Source: Streptomyces roseolilacinus
Lineage (GTDB): Bacteria > Actinomycetota > Actinomycetes > Streptomycetales > Streptomycetaceae
Direction of reading: 5' to 3'
Assembly (NCBI RefSeq): GCF_014649335.1
Contig: NZ_BMSV01000003.1
Location: 496,001 to 560,000, forward strand
Length of the DNA stretch: 64,000 bases
Shown piece after piece: positions 52,684 to 61,851 of this stretch. Under the pieces are notes generated by a model, which saw only the letters and a program-made list of their open reading frames with translations, had not been told where the DNA came from and ran no database searches. Position 1 is the first letter of the stretch. Every line of letters begins with the position of its first letter. The translations under genes were made by a program, and so were the position numbers.

Positions 52684-53072
52684 TCGGCGCCTACATGGCG
52701 CCGGTGCCCGTGTTCGCCGGCTACGTCCTGTTCGGCTGGGGTCTGGCCCACGTGCCCGCCGGCACGGCCACCACGCTCTCCCTGCTCGAACCGGCCGTCG
52801 CGGCGGTGCTCGCCGTGCTCGTCGTCGGGGAGCGCCTCCCCGCCGTCGGCTGGGTCGGCATCGCGCTCGTCGTCGGCTGCCTCGCCGTCCTCACCGCCCC
52901 CATCCCCTCCGCCCGGCGGCCACGACGCCGGGAAGGCCGGACGGCCCCGGCACCCGGCGGGACGGCCCCGCCACACGAGGGGACGACCCCGGCCCCGGTC
53001 GGTAGGCGGCGCCGCACCGGGCGCCGCCTACCGGCGACCGCCACGGGCGGGAAGCGGCCCCCTACGGCATGA
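52684..53072 (+). pseudogene. Truncated EamA/DMT-family transporter
   Basis: Directly after the CRISPR repeat the sequence encodes the C-terminal ~80 residues of an EamA exporter: GAYMAPVPVFAGYVLFGWGL, HVPAGTATTLSLLEPAVAAV and VGERLPAVGWVGIALVVGCL. The first three quarters are missing. The frame runs on through low-complexity sequence and a hairpin to a stop at 53070-53072. No start is supported, so it is a remnant. Confidence 0.8.
53000..53033. terminator. Strong bidirectional terminator
   Basis: CGGTAGGCGGCGCC and GGCGCCGCCTACCG form a perfect 14-bp stem with a 6-nt loop between the EamA remnant and the small membrane protein gene. Confidence 0.8.
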
Positions 53073-53238
53073 ACAGGGCCAGGAGGACGATGACGACCGC
53101 CACCGCGCCCACGATGATCCAGATCGGCCTGGCGCCCTTGCCGCTGGAACCACCCGGGCCCGCTCCTCCCCTGGGCCGGTCCTCCGGCAGCTTGGCGTCG
53201 TCCGGACGGTCACGTGTGTAGAAGTCGTCGTCGGCCAT
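53062..53238 (-). CDS. Small single-pass membrane protein
   Basis: A 58-aa protein with GAAGGAGG upstream of ATG 53238. A charged N-terminus (MADDDFYTRDRPDDAKLPED) and a Gly-rich linker lead to one C-terminal membrane helix (PIWIIVGAVAVVIVLLALFM). It looks like the DUF6480-type small Streptomyces membrane proteins. Function unknown; single gene with its own terminator. Confidence 0.75.
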   Translation of the reverse strand: MADDDFYTRDRPDDAKLPEDRPRGGAGPGGSSGKGARPIWIIVGAVAVVIVLLALFMP

Positions 53239-53711
53239 CGTCGCAACCTCCTTCGTTCGCTTCCCGGGTTCCCCCTGTCCCGCGGATAGTCCTGGCGGAC
53301 GGCCGCGCCCGGCACGGGACCCGCCCGCTCCGGGATCGAACCAGCGGGGCCGCCGGTGGCGTGTGCGTGGGGGCCTTCCCCGGGGGCCGTCCCATCCGGG
53401 TGCCGTCCGGGCCGGGGGAGGGTGACGGGCTTCACGTCGTTCCCGGAACAGGGGGAGGTGGTTCATCGTTCATCTGTATGTGGGTACGGAGGGACAGTGT
53501 CCCCGGGCCTCACTCATCGCCCGTGGAGAAGATCGTTCGGTCGAAGCCCACGGAGCCCCTCGCCGAGAGGCGACCGCCCTTCGTACCCGCCCTCATGCCG
53601 CCCCGGCTGGTTCCCCCCGACCAGCCGGGGTGTTTCGCGTGCCCGGGCGCCGGCCGCTCGTCGTCACCGGCCGCCGCCACCGCCGGCTCCGGCGAACCGG
53701 CCGCCGGAGCG
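53239..53711. other. Intergenic region ending in an orphan terminator
   Basis: 473 bp with no supported protein gene. A plus-strand transcript would end at the strong hairpin at 53601-53630, yet no plus-strand gene precedes it, so an unannotated small RNA or the remains of a lost gene may lie here. The rest looks featureless. Confidence 0.5.
53601..53630 (+). terminator. Orphan rho-independent-like terminator
   Basis: CCCCGGCTGGT and ACCAGCCGGGG form a perfect 11-bp stem with an 8-nt loop, followed by TGTTT. It is the only hairpin in the window with a T-rich tail, and no gene precedes it on the plus strand. Confidence 0.75.
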
Positions 53712-53926
53712 CTAAGGAGTGTCTTCAAAGTGGCGTCGTTCGCCCGTAGGGCGGGCCGGGCGGTGTCTGGTGCGTGCGATCGCAAGGCGGAGGAGGGAGC
53801 CACTGCGGAGCATGGGCGACCGACGACAACGCGGCTGGGGGTCCCCCTGCTCGAGCGCAGCCGAGAGCTCGGGGGAGTGCGTGCCAGACGCCGGCAGGCA
53901 GACGAGACTTCGAAGACACGACCTAG
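53712..53926. mobile_element. MITE-like element with imperfect terminal inverted repeats
   Basis: About 210 bp bounded by imperfect inverted repeats: left CTAAGGAGTGTCTTCAAAGT, right end (reversed) CTAGGTCGTGTCTTCGAAGT, sharing the core GTGTCTTC(A/G)AAGT. A possible CTA target duplication flanks it. The interior has a palindromic GGGGGTCCCCCT...AGCTCGGGGGA segment and no transposase. Similar non-autonomous elements, probably mobilised by an IS5-type transposase, are common in Streptomyces. The right end supplies or abuts the TAG stop (53923-53925) of the gene to its right. Confidence 0.82.
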
Positions 53927-54288
53927 CGGCCGAGGAGGGTGAAGGCCGCCAGGCCGGCGACCAGGGTCGCGGCCAGGGAGAGGGAGGCCACGACGATGCG
54001 GAGCAGGCGCTGGCGGAGCTCCTCGTACCGCGCGGTGTACTCCTCGCGGAGCTCCGCCGCACAGCGCACGATCGCCTGCAGGGTCCCCTTGGACTGTTCG
54101 AGGTGGTCCGCGGCGTACTGGCGGACGACTTCCTCGCGCTGCCCGGTGGTGAGCCAGAGCATCCGCCCGGCGAACGCCTCGGCCTGCTCACGGGCGCGCC
54201 GCATGGTGGCCTGGGCCATGAGGTAGCCCTCGATGGCGCTGATCCCGGCCGCCGTCTCCCGTACGTGCGGGGCCCGGCCCTGCCTCAC
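53923..54288 (-). CDS. Small helical membrane protein co-transcribed with ctaD
   Basis: 121 aa from GTG 54288, overlapping the ctaD stop (GTGA). Charged helices with coiled-coil character ([60 protein letters not shown]) end in one C-terminal membrane helix. No known subunit of cytochrome oxidase matches, but the tight coupling suggests an accessory role. The stop codon lies in the terminal sequence of the MITE at 53712-53926, so the native C-terminus could have been altered by the insertion. Confidence 0.75.
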   Translation of the reverse strand: MRQGRAPHVRETAAGISAIEGYLMAQATMRRAREQAEAFAGRMLWLTTGQREEVVRQYAADHLEQSKGTLQAIVRCAAELREEYTARYEELRQRLLRIVVASLSLAATLVAGLAAFTLLGR

Positions 54289-56006
54289 CGCTCGCCTTTC
54301 GGGAGGAAGCCGCCGGACTCCTGCTCGGGGTCCACCACGTCCCGGCCCGCGTTCCAGGACCGGTCGATGCGGGAGATCTCGGGGTAGTGCAGGTCGAAGG
54401 CCGGGGCCTCGGAGCGGATCCGGGGCAGGGTGAGGAAGTTGTGGCGGGGCGGCGGGCACGACGTCGCCCATTCGAGGGAGCGGCCGTAGCCCCAGGGGTC
54501 GTCGACCTCGATCCGCTTGCCGATCTTGGAGGTCTTCCACACGTTGTAGAGGAACGGAAGGGTCGAGATGCCCAGGAGGAACGCGCCGATCGACGACACC
54601 ATGTGCATGGTGGTGAAGCCGTCGGCGGCGAGGTAGTCGGCGTACCGGCGGGGCATGCCCGCGGCACCCAGCCAGTGCTGGATGAGGAAGGTGAGGTGGA
54701 AGCCGATGAAGAGGGACCAGAAGTGGATCTTCTCCAGTCGCGCGTCGAGCATCTTGCCGGTCATCTTCGGCCACCAGAAGCTGAAGCCGGCGAACATCGC
54801 GAACACCACGGTGCCGAAGACGACGTAGTGGAAGTGGGCGACGACGAAGTAGGTGTCGTGGACGTGCCAGTCCATGGGCGGTGAGCCGAGGATGATGCCG
54901 GTCAGCCCACCGAAGAGGAAGGTGACCAGGAAGCCCGCGGCCCACAGCATGGGCGGCTCGAAGCTGAGCGATCCGTTCCACATGGTGCCGATCCAGTTGA
55001 AGAACTTCACGCCCGTGGGCACGGCGATGAGGAAGGTCATGAAGGAGAAGAACGGCAGCAGTACCGCCCCGGTGGCGAACATGTGGTGCGCCCACACCGT
55101 CACCGACAGGCCGGCGATGGCGATCGTGGCGGACACCAGCCCGATGTAGCCGAACAGCGGCCTGCGGGAGAAGACCGGGATGACCTCGCTGATGACGCCG
55201 AAGAACGGCAGGGCGAGGACGTACACCTCCGGGTGGCCGAAGAACCAGAACAGGTGCTGCCACAGCAGCGCGCCGCCGTTCTCCGGATCGAAGACGTGCG
55301 CGCCCAGCTGGCGGTCGGCCTGCAGCACGAGCAGGGCGGCGGCCAGGACGGGGAAGGCGAGCAGGACCAGCACCGAGGTGAGCAGCACGTTCCAGGTGAA
55401 GATCGGCATGCGGAACATCGTCATGCCGGGGGCGCGCATGCAGATGATCGTGGTGATGAAGTTGACCGCGCCGAGGATCGTGCCGAACCCGGACAGCGCC
55501 AGCCCCATGACCCACATGTCGCCGCCGGTGTACGGGGTGCGCTCCCCGCCGCTGAGCGGGGTGTACGCCGTCCAGCCGAAGTCCGCGGTGCCCTGCGGGG
55601 TGAACAGGCCCATCATGACGATGAGGCCGCCGAAGAGGAACAGCCAGTACGACAGCATGTTCAGCCGTGGGAAGGCCACGTCCGGGGCGCCGATCTGCAA
55701 CGGCATGATCGCGTTGGCGAACCCGGCGAACGTCGGGGTCGCGAACAGCAGCAGCATGATCGTGCCGTGCAGGGTGAACGCCTGGTTGTACTGCTCGTTG
55801 GAGATGAGCTGGAGGCCCGGCCGGGCGAGTTCCGCACGGATCACCAGGGCCAGGGCGCCGGCGAACGCGAAGAACGCGAACGACGTGATCAGGTAGAGGT
55901 GCCCGATCTTCTTGTGGTCCGTCGTGGTCAGCCAGTCCACGGCGATACGCCCCCAGCCACGACCGGGCGTGGGGACGAGGGTGGGCGGCTCCGTGGAAGT
56001 GACCAT
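54285..56006 (-). CDS. ctaD: Cytochrome c oxidase subunit I (aa3 type), orphan copy
   Basis: A 573-aa protein with 12 TMs. Heme and copper ligands are intact: His in [11 protein letters not shown] (heme a), [20 protein letters not shown] (CuB His and crosslinked Tyr), [11 protein letters not shown] (CuB HH), and [15 protein letters not shown] (heme a3/a). A conserved [11 protein letters not shown] is also present. It reduces O2 to water and pumps protons. The genes for subunits II and III and the bc complex (ctaC, ctaE, qcr) are absent here, so this looks like a second, isolated copy that must use subunits encoded elsewhere. Confidence 0.93.
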   Translation of the reverse strand: MVTSTEPPTLVPTPGRGWGRIAVDWLTTTDHKKIGHLYLITSFAFFAFAGALALVIRAELARPGLQLISNEQYNQAFTLHGTIMLLLFATPTFAGFANAIMPLQIGAPDVAFPRLNMLSYWLFLFGGLIVMMGLFTPQGTADFGWTAYTPLSGGERTPYTGGDMWVMGLALSGFGTILGAVNFITTIICMRAPGMTMFRMPIFTWNVLLTSVLVLLAFPVLAAALLVLQADRQLGAHVFDPENGGALLWQHLFWFFGHPEVYVLALPFFGVISEVIPVFSRRPLFGYIGLVSATIAIAGLSVTVWAHHMFATGAVLLPFFSFMTFLIAVPTGVKFFNWIGTMWNGSLSFEPPMLWAAGFLVTFLFGGLTGIILGSPPMDWHVHDTYFVVAHFHYVVFGTVVFAMFAGFSFWWPKMTGKMLDARLEKIHFWSLFIGFHLTFLIQHWLGAAGMPRRYADYLAADGFTTMHMVSSIGAFLLGISTLPFLYNVWKTSKIGKRIEVDDPWGYGRSLEWATSCPPPRHNFLTLPRIRSEAPAFDLHYPEISRIDRSWNAGRDVVDPEQESGGFLPKGER

Positions 56007-56324
56007 GAGGATTCCCCAGTAGTTTCGGCGCAGGACACAGCGGGCGAAAGTCCGAAATCCCGCCTTCTCGCACTATAAAGATCTCTAGTCGACGGTGCGC
56101 GACGACTGACCCGAAAGCACCTGAAGAAGGTCGTATGACTTATTCGGATGTCAAGGTGTCAAGAAGTCCTGTGTGGTCTGCCCGGGTGGGACGCGAGGCC
56201 CGCACGGGAGCGCCGAGCCCGTCCGCGCGGACCCGGTGGGCGCGCCGGCCGTCCGGTGACCGCCGCCGGGGCCGGCGCCCGTGTCGGACCCGGCGCGCGC
56301 ACGGGTCGATCGAGGAGGAGGGAC
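56007..56324. other. Divergent intergenic region
   Basis: 318 bp between ctaD and a small gene. There is an AT-rich spot at 56070-56095 (ACTATAAAGATCTCTAG), which on the minus strand reads as a TATAGT -10-like hexamer suited to the ctaD promoter. No -35 element is convincing. Confidence 0.4.
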
Positions 56325-56594
56325 ATGCCGCATTCGGACGAGGAGTTGCTGGACTTCGACACCGACACGCTGGAGGACTGGGACGAGGACCGCGCGCGAG
56401 CCGCCCTCGACGGTGAGGACGGCACGCTGTACCGCAACCACCTGCGCATGGCCCTGCACCTGGACCGGTGGGCGCGGGCGGAGAGCGGGCGCACCGACAC
56501 CGACCCGCGCTACAGGGCCGGCTACGCCCAGGCGCTCGAAGACGTGGCCGCGTTCCTGAGGCAGACCTACTACCTGCCCGGCGACCGGGACTGA
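56325..56594 (+). CDS. Conserved hypothetical acidic protein
   Basis: An 89-aa protein with GAGGAGGAGG directly upstream of ATG 56325. The acidic N-terminus (HSDEELLDFDTDTLEDWDED) is followed by a helical region (LYRNHLRMALHLDRWARAES, RYRAGYAQALEDVAAFLRQT). No known domain is recognised. It lies between ctaD and sdhB on the plus strand. A real gene by its ribosome site and codon pattern; function unknown. Confidence 0.7.
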   Translation: MPHSDEELLDFDTDTLEDWDEDRARAALDGEDGTLYRNHLRMALHLDRWARAESGRTDTDPRYRAGYAQALEDVAAFLRQTYYLPGDRD

Positions 56595-56815
56595 GGAGTC
56601 GCCGCGCCCGCGCGGGTGCGGCGGCCCCCCGCCGTGGTGGCCCCGCGGCGGACCTTCGCGACCACGGGAGACACACCGGGCCGGCGAAGGGCCGGCATCG
56701 GAGTGAGGGCGTAGGCTCGAATGCGAATATCCGGCATGATTCCGGACGGAAAACCCCCGACTCACGCGGCAGGCCCATTGGCTCGGTCACTGGTCTGCGT
56801 AAATGGGAGAAGACC

Positions 56816-57583
56816 ATGAGCATCGCGGCCTTGACGAGCGACAAGCAGCCCCGCGGCGGTGGGTCGGAGTCCCCCTACATCACGGCCACCTTCCGCATCC
56901 GCCGCTTCAACCCGGAGATCTCGGACGAGGCGACCTGGCAGGACTTCCGGATCGAGATCGACCCGAAGGAGCGCGTGCTCGACGGTCTCCACAAGATCAA
57001 GTGGGACGTGGACGGCTCGCTGACCTTCCGCCGCTCCTGCGCGCACGGCATCTGCGGCTCCGACGCGATGCGGATCAACGGCAAGAACCGGCTGGCCTGC
57101 AAGGCGCTGATCAAGGACATCAACCCGGAGAAGCCGATCACGATCGAACCGCTCAAGGCCCTGACGGTGCTGAAGGACCTGGTCGTGGACATGGAGCCGT
57201 TCTTCCAGGCGTACCGGGACGTGATGCCCTTCCTGATCACGTCCGGGAACGAGCCGACGCGGGAGCGCCTGCAGTCCCCGGAGGACCGGGAGCGCTTCGA
57301 CGACACGACGAAGTGCATCCTGTGCGCCGCCTGCACCTCCTCCTGCCCGGTGTTCTGGAACGACGGCCAGTACTTCGGCCCGGCCGCGATCGTCAACGCC
57401 CACCGCTTCATCTTCGACTCGCGTGACGAAGCGGCGGAGCAGCGGCTGGAGATCCTCAACGGCCAGGACGGCGTGTGGCGCTGCCGCACCATCTTCAACT
57501 GCACCGAGGTGTGCCCGCGCGGCATCGAAATCACCAACGCCATCAGGGAGGTCAAGCGGGCGCTGATCACGCGGCGGGTCTGA
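56816..57583 (+). CDS. sdhB: Succinate dehydrogenase iron-sulfur subunit, orphan paralogue
   Basis: A 255-aa protein with all three cluster sites: [2Fe-2S] in RRSCAHGICGSDAMRINGKN and the following LACK, [4Fe-4S] in TKCILCAACTSSCPVFW, and [3Fe-4S] in WRCRTIFNCTEVCPRGIEIT. It is very close to the main Streptomyces SdhB, but no sdhA, sdhC or sdhD is adjacent. Alone it cannot form complex II, so it would have to replace the housekeeping subunit or be under separate control. GGGAGAAGACC precedes ATG 56816. It ends at a strong hairpin. Confidence 0.95.
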   Translation: MSIAALTSDKQPRGGGSESPYITATFRIRRFNPEISDEATWQDFRIEIDPKERVLDGLHKIKWDVDGSLTFRRSCAHGICGSDAMRINGKNRLACKALIKDINPEKPITIEPLKALTVLKDLVVDMEPFFQAYRDVMPFLITSGNEPTRERLQSPEDRERFDDTTKCILCAACTSSCPVFWNDGQYFGPAAIVNAHRFIFDSRDEAAEQRLEILNGQDGVWRCRTIFNCTEVCPRGIEITNAIREVKRALITRRV

Positions 57584-57611
57584 CTCGTGCGGCGGGCGCG
57601 CCGACCGCGGT

Positions 57612-57642
57612 CCGCACCGCTCGCCCGGGGCGAGCGGTGCGG
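57612..57642. terminator. Strong bidirectional terminator
   Basis: CCGCACCGCTCG and CGAGCGGTGCGG (12 bp, 7-nt loop) between the convergent sdhB and hemerythrin genes. Confidence 0.8.
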
Positions 57643-57647
57643 CCGGG

Positions 57648-58325
57648 TCAGCGGCCGCGCCGTACGGCCCTCCCGATCAGCCACGCGGCGGCGAGGCAGA
57701 ACCCGGCCGCGGCGAGCGTCCGGCCGCGCGGCGCCCGGGTGCCGGCCGGAAGGAGGTCCCTCGCCCGGTCGAAGGCGCTCAGGGGCACGCCGAGGACGGC
57801 GTTGGCCGGCGGCCTGCGGGGCACCACCGGATGGGGGTGCGTGGGCGCGGTGCGGCGCACGGACTCCCACACCGAGCCCAGCCGGCGCAGGCGCGCGGCG
57901 TCGAGGGCGTCCCGCAGCCGGGGCAGCAGCAGGTCCTCCTCGTCCCGGATGTCCTGCCGGATCAGGGCGAACGCCTCGGCGGCCAGCTCGTCGTGACGCG
58001 GGTCGTCCGCCCCGATCCGCTCCATCTCGGTGACGAGGTCGTTGATTCGCTGGTGCTCGCTCTCCACCCGCGCGGTCAGCTCCTCACCGTCGGGAGCCAG
58101 GCGCCGCAGCGCGGGCCACAGGACGGTCTCCTCGGCGAAGGCGTGGCTGAAGGTGAGCTGCACGACGTCCTTGAGGGTCCGCCGCCGCTCCTCCCGCGTC
58201 CCCCGGCCCGACTCGTACAGCCCCATCAGGCATTCGAGTTCGGCGTGGTCCCGGCGCTGCCTCGCCAGGACGCTGCCCTCGCCGCCGAGTTCCTCGACGC
58301 TCTGCTCCGCGATCGACTGGGTCAT
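57648..58325 (-). CDS. Hemerythrin HHE domain protein with C-terminal membrane helix
   Basis: 225 aa from ATG 58325 with GAGGAGG upstream. A four-helix HHE domain with the expected metal-ligand spacing is seen as QRRDHAELECLMGLYESG, QLTFSHAFAEETVLWPALRR, VESEHQRINDLVTEMERIG and ALIRQDIRDEEDLLLPRLRD. The last ~35 residues end in a hydrophobic stretch (AAAGFCLAAAWLIGRAV). It binds a di-iron centre and may sense or buffer O2, NO or iron. It is placed among respiratory genes (sdhB, ctaD) but on the opposite strand. Confidence 0.88.
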   Translation of the reverse strand: MTQSIAEQSVEELGGEGSVLARQRRDHAELECLMGLYESGRGTREERRRTLKDVVQLTFSHAFAEETVLWPALRRLAPDGEELTARVESEHQRINDLVTEMERIGADDPRHDELAAEAFALIRQDIRDEEDLLLPRLRDALDAARLRRLGSVWESVRRTAPTHPHPVVPRRPPANAVLGVPLSAFDRARDLLPAGTRAPRGRTLAAAGFCLAAAWLIGRAVRRGR

Positions 58326-59286
58326 GGTTGTCCTCCTCGGGTCACCGTGTCGCGGGTGGGCACGGCGCGTGAGCGGTACTCCCGGAGCGATCGCGCCGGG
58401 CCGGGCGGGGCCGGCCGCCGGCGACACGGCCCGCCGCGCCCCGGGCCGTGTCACGTGGGCCGTGCGGCGCGGCGCCGGTGCCATGATGAACCGTCTCCCT
58501 CCAGGAGCGGCGTGTGCCGCACGTCCGGCGGGCCACCCCGGCGGCTACCCCTCGCGGTCACCTTTAGACCCGGGCCCCGCCACCGGACGGGTCGGCGGCG
58601 GAACGGCTGCCGCCGGTGCCGGGTCACGCGCCGGGCGACGCGTCCGTCCCCGCGGCGCGCGCCGGGCCGTTCGGCGTCGCCAGGCGTGGCCCGGCGCGAC
58701 CGGGGCGGACGGCGGACGGACGATTGCGAGGAACCCATGACGTTCTCCCTGCACTCGTGCGTCAGGCCCCGGCATTCCGCTCGTACCGCGGCGCGGAACC
58801 GGCGGGGGACCGTCACGCCCGCCGTCCGCGAGACGGCGTGGTGAACGGCACCCCCTGCCGGGACCGGCCGGTGCCACCGTCCACGCGCCGCGCCGCGGCG
58901 CCCGGCCGGGCCGGTCCCGCGCCGGCCGCTCCCCGGGAACGCGGCGTGACCGGTCACGAGGGCGCCCGGCCGGGAGCGGGCGGCCCCCGGCCGCGCCCCC
59001 GGCGGACGCCCCGCCGGCCGTGCGACGGCCCGGACTGACCGCGCGGTTCGGTTCGGCGGCACCGACCCCGGCGGCGGAACGGGGCCCGCCCGCCGCGCAC
59101 CCTGCCCGCGGCATCCGGCGCACCGGCGGCCCCGCCCTTCCGCGCGCCGGACGACCGCGCCCATGGGGACCGGGTGCCCGGGCCCGCCGGCCGCGCGACC
59201 GGGAGCCCGGGGGAGCGCGCCGGTCCCACCCGCCCGCGCCGCCGCCCGGGCGGGTGAAGGCGGTGCTACCGGGTACCCGCCAAGGC
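58326..59286. other. Gene-poor GC-rich region
   Basis: About 960 bp. The only gene-like signal is a 35-codon frame (ATG at 58738, preceded by CGAGGAACCC) that ends at 58845, perhaps a leader peptide. No homologies are recognised and the codon pattern is not clearly coding. Nothing else is seen. Confidence 0.4.
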
Positions 59287-59820
59287 ATGATCAAGCGCGC
59301 ACTGTGGCAGGGACTGCTCGCCGGCACCGTGGGAGGCGTCGTGATGACCCTCGGCGAGAAGATCGAACAGGCCGTCACCGGCCGGCCCGACTCCCATGTG
59401 CCGGCGCGGGTCCTGCAGCGGCTGACCGGTCTGCCCGAGCGCCCCGGAGTGCAGCCGCTGCCGGTCAACTGGGCCATGCACTACGGCCAGGCGGCCCTCC
59501 TGGGCGTGCTGCGGTCCGTCATGGCCCAGGCGGGACTGCGCGGGCCGCTGGCCTCCGCCAAGTTCACCGTCGTCCGCCTCACCAACGACCAGATCCTCGA
59601 GAACGCGACCGGCGTCGGCGCGCCGCCCTCCACCTGGCCCCGCGGGGAACTCGTCGTGGACCTCCTGCACAAGACCGTCTACGCCTTCGTCACCGGTGCC
59701 GTCGCCGACGCCCTCGCCGCCCGCGACGGCCTGGGCCCCGGGCAGCGCCACGCCGCCGTCCGCCCCGGCCGCCACGCCCACGTCGCGCCCCTTCCCCGGA
59801 AGGACGCCTACGGCCGGTGA
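59287..59820 (+). CDS. Putative membrane protein (DUF1440-like)
   Basis: A 177-aa protein starting MIKRALWQGLLAGTVGGVVM, with hydrophobic segments at the N-terminus and near NWAMHYGQAALLGVLRSVMA and LHKTVYAFVTGAVADALAAR. GRPDSHVPARVLQRLTG and FTVVRLTNDQILENATGVGA are loop motifs. The layout resembles small DUF1440-like membrane proteins. Weak ribosome site (AAGG). Function unknown. Confidence 0.7.
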   Translation: MIKRALWQGLLAGTVGGVVMTLGEKIEQAVTGRPDSHVPARVLQRLTGLPERPGVQPLPVNWAMHYGQAALLGVLRSVMAQAGLRGPLASAKFTVVRLTNDQILENATGVGAPPSTWPRGELVVDLLHKTVYAFVTGAVADALAARDGLGPGQRHAAVRPGRHAHVAPLPRKDAYGR

Positions 59821-60344
59821 ACCGGGCGGCCCGCGTCCCGCCGGGCACCGCCGCCGGGCGAACGGTCACCGGAGGCGTGTCCGCCCACCGGCGCGGCGCG
59901 TCCGCGTGCCCGCGCCGGCGGGGAATCAGCGGGCCGTCGTGGTGAGGCGTGGTCAGCCGCCTGGGGGCCTTCCCCGGCGGCCCGCCCGCGAGCCGCGGTA
60001 GGCGGGGCGGCGGAGCGTCGCGAGGGTGCCGCCCGGGGAACCCGCGGGCGCTGTGCGGCGCAGATGTCGAAGCCCGGGCTCTCCGCCTGCCGCAGCGGCA
60101 GGGCGGTCCGTACCGTCAACACGGCGAACGCGCGCCACGACCCGTCGGCGGTGTCGGCGCACAGCTCGAAGACGAGCGGCCCGGCAGATCCTCACCACCC
60201 TCTCGAACGCCTTCGAGACGGCGATCGACGGCAAGCGCCTGGTGCGCAACCCGATGCGCGCGAGGTCGGCGCGCCGGCCCAAGGCGCCGGAGGAGCAGCG
60301 GGAGGCGTGGCCGCTGGAGACCGCACCGCCGGCGCGGGCCCGTA
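59821..60344. other. Gene-poor region with possible scraps
   Basis: About 520 bp without an intact gene. A minus-strand reading at about 60037-60190 (FELCADTADGSWRAFAVL, then ALPLRQAESPGFDI) looks coding-like but has no start and no family I recognise. It is probably a remnant. Confidence 0.35.
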
Positions 60345-60790
60345 GGGGAGGGTGAGGTCGATCGAGTCGGCCGCGGGCGAGTCCAAGGAGTGGATCACGG
60401 TCAGGTGGCGGACTCCGCTGCGGACGGCCCGCACCACGACGATGACGCGGCTCTCCTCGATCCATCGGTGCTCGTTCACGCGCAGCGACTCGTGGACGAC
60501 GAGCCGCCGGAGGCCGGCGTTGAAGTGGGAGAAGGTGTCCCCGAGGACCTGCTCGACGTCGGGGTTCTCACCGTGGACCCGCTGGACGACCGCAGGGTCG
60601 TGCGGCGGGGCGCCGCCGCGGGGCCGACGGGGCCCAGCGGCGAGCGCCCGCCGGCAGGTTGAGCAGGGGCCCCAGCGCGCCGACGGCGCGCGGGGACGCC
60701 GGCCTCTCGGGATGGCTGCGCCCCCGCTGCCGGTAACTGAGCGTGGTGAGGCTGACGTTGATCTGCTGACCGTGGAGGTAGTCGCGCCTC
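60345..60790 (-). pseudogene. Broken paralogue of the XRE-like regulator at 31235
   Basis: Two frames of the minus strand match the 31235-32320 protein in order. INVSLTTLSYRQRGRSHPER with PASPRAVGALGPLL corresponds to its ISPATLSHWQRGRSLPERPQ helix-turn-helix. Then, after a frame change near 60610-60650, NPDVEQVLGDTFSHFNAGLR with LVVHESLRVNEHRWIEESRV and RHLTVIHSLDSPAADSIDLT corresponds to its VERALGDAFADFN domain. N- and C-terminal parts are gone. Confidence 0.82.
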
Positions 60791-61095
60791 GCGGCGCGCC
60801 ACGACCCCCGCGCCCATGGCGTCCGGGGGTCGGTTGAGGCGGGGAGGCGGGCCCAGGCCGAGAGGGTGTCGCATAAAGCCGGTCTCCGCCAGGAACCCTC
60901 GCTGCGGGGCCGGGCGGGTCGGGCCCGTAGGACGCGGGTGTGGTCGGACGGCGGATTCGGTCGCGGCGAGGATGCGCCGCACACGGCGGATTGATCGGGC
61001 GCGTATCGTGCGGAGGCTCCGCCTGCCACGGTCGGAGCCCTGGGCGAGACAGTCCGGCGTGTGGGCTGCCTTCAGCTCCGAGGCATGGGCGCGGT
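60791..61095. other. Intergenic sequence
   Basis: About 305 bp. Probably the decayed 5' part of the XRE pseudogene plus the region downstream of the DUF4190-like gene. No feature is supported. Confidence 0.4.
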
Positions 61096-61353
61096 TCAGG
61101 CGCCGGCGACCACGGCACCCAGGATCATGCCGCCGACCAGGCCGGCGGCGCTGACCACCAGGGCGACCGTCGCGAGCCGCTCGTGCCGGACGGTCTTGGC
61201 GATGATTGCCAGTACCAGGCCGATGGCGCCGAACACGATCGGCAGGAAGACCAGGGCGACCACCCCGAGCACGATGGCGATGATGCTGAGCACGTTGTTG
61301 TTGGTCGACGCGTGCTGCTGGCCGGTGGGCTGGTTGCCGTACTGCGTGCTCAT
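61096..61353 (-). CDS. DUF4190-like small membrane protein
   Basis: 85 aa from ATG 61353, with GAAGGAG upstream. A Gln/Asn/Ser-rich N-terminus (STQYGNQPTGQQHASTNNNV) is followed by two membrane helices (LSIIAIVLGVVALVFLPIVF and VALVVSAAGLVGGMILGAVV) separated by AIIAKTVRHERLAT. This matches the two-TM DUF4190 plan. Function unknown. Codon use is less GC-extreme in the N-terminal part. Confidence 0.8.
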   Translation of the reverse strand: MSTQYGNQPTGQQHASTNNNVLSIIAIVLGVVALVFLPIVFGAIGLVLAIIAKTVRHERLATVALVVSAAGLVGGMILGAVVAGA

Positions 61354-61851
61354 GTGCCACTCCTTCGAGACGATCACCGTGAGAGCTGACCGGGGAGGAT
61401 TCCCGGCCGCCACCCGGATACCCCCAAGGGCCTTTCGCATACGGGGACTTGCGCTGTCGCGTACACACGCTCCGGTTCCCGGGGAAACCTGTCGGCGCGC
61501 CCGGCCCCGCCGACCGTGCCCGTGAGGCGTGCGGCGAGCCCCTTCTCCGGGCTCGGCGGCGCGAACGCCCCGGACTTCCGCCGCATACGTCGCGGCCGGT
61601 GATCCGGCCCGCGCTCTCCCGGTGTTCCGACGCGCCCTCGACGACGCGGTACGGCTGTTCGGAGCGGAGCACCCCGAGACGGCGGCGATCCGGGCCGCCT
61701 ACGCCGTCGTCCGCCGCCACCACACGGGGTGGAAGTGGCATGTGCGCCCGATCGGTCGCCGCGGCACGCAAGGAGCGATGCTGCGCTCAAGGCGGCCGTG
61801 GTGTTGGGTGGTGCCGCGTGCCTGTTGTCCATGTGAGGGAGGAGCGGCGTC
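61354..61851. other. Intergenic sequence holding a TPR scrap
   Basis: About 500 bp between the DUF4190-like and SDR genes. Apart from the TPR remnant at 61573-61702 and the SDR ribosome site (GGAGGAGCGGCGTC), nothing is seen. Confidence 0.45.
61573..61702 (+). pseudogene. Tetratricopeptide-repeat fragment
   Basis: SAAYVAAGDPARALPVFRRA, then LDDAVRLFGAEHPETAAIRA, is one kinesin-light-chain-type TPR unit, as found at the C-terminus of Streptomyces TPR regulators. No flanking repeat or start belongs to it, so it is a remnant. Confidence 0.65.

Noticed and set aside
53520..53600. tRNA- or tmRNA-like sequence before the orphan terminator
   Set aside because: CGGTCGAAGCCC lacks the conserved TTC of a T-loop, and no acceptor or anticodon stem can be paired.
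58738..58845. 35-residue frame as a leader peptide
   Set aside because: No attenuator-like structure or coupled downstream gene within 400 bp; kept only as a remark.
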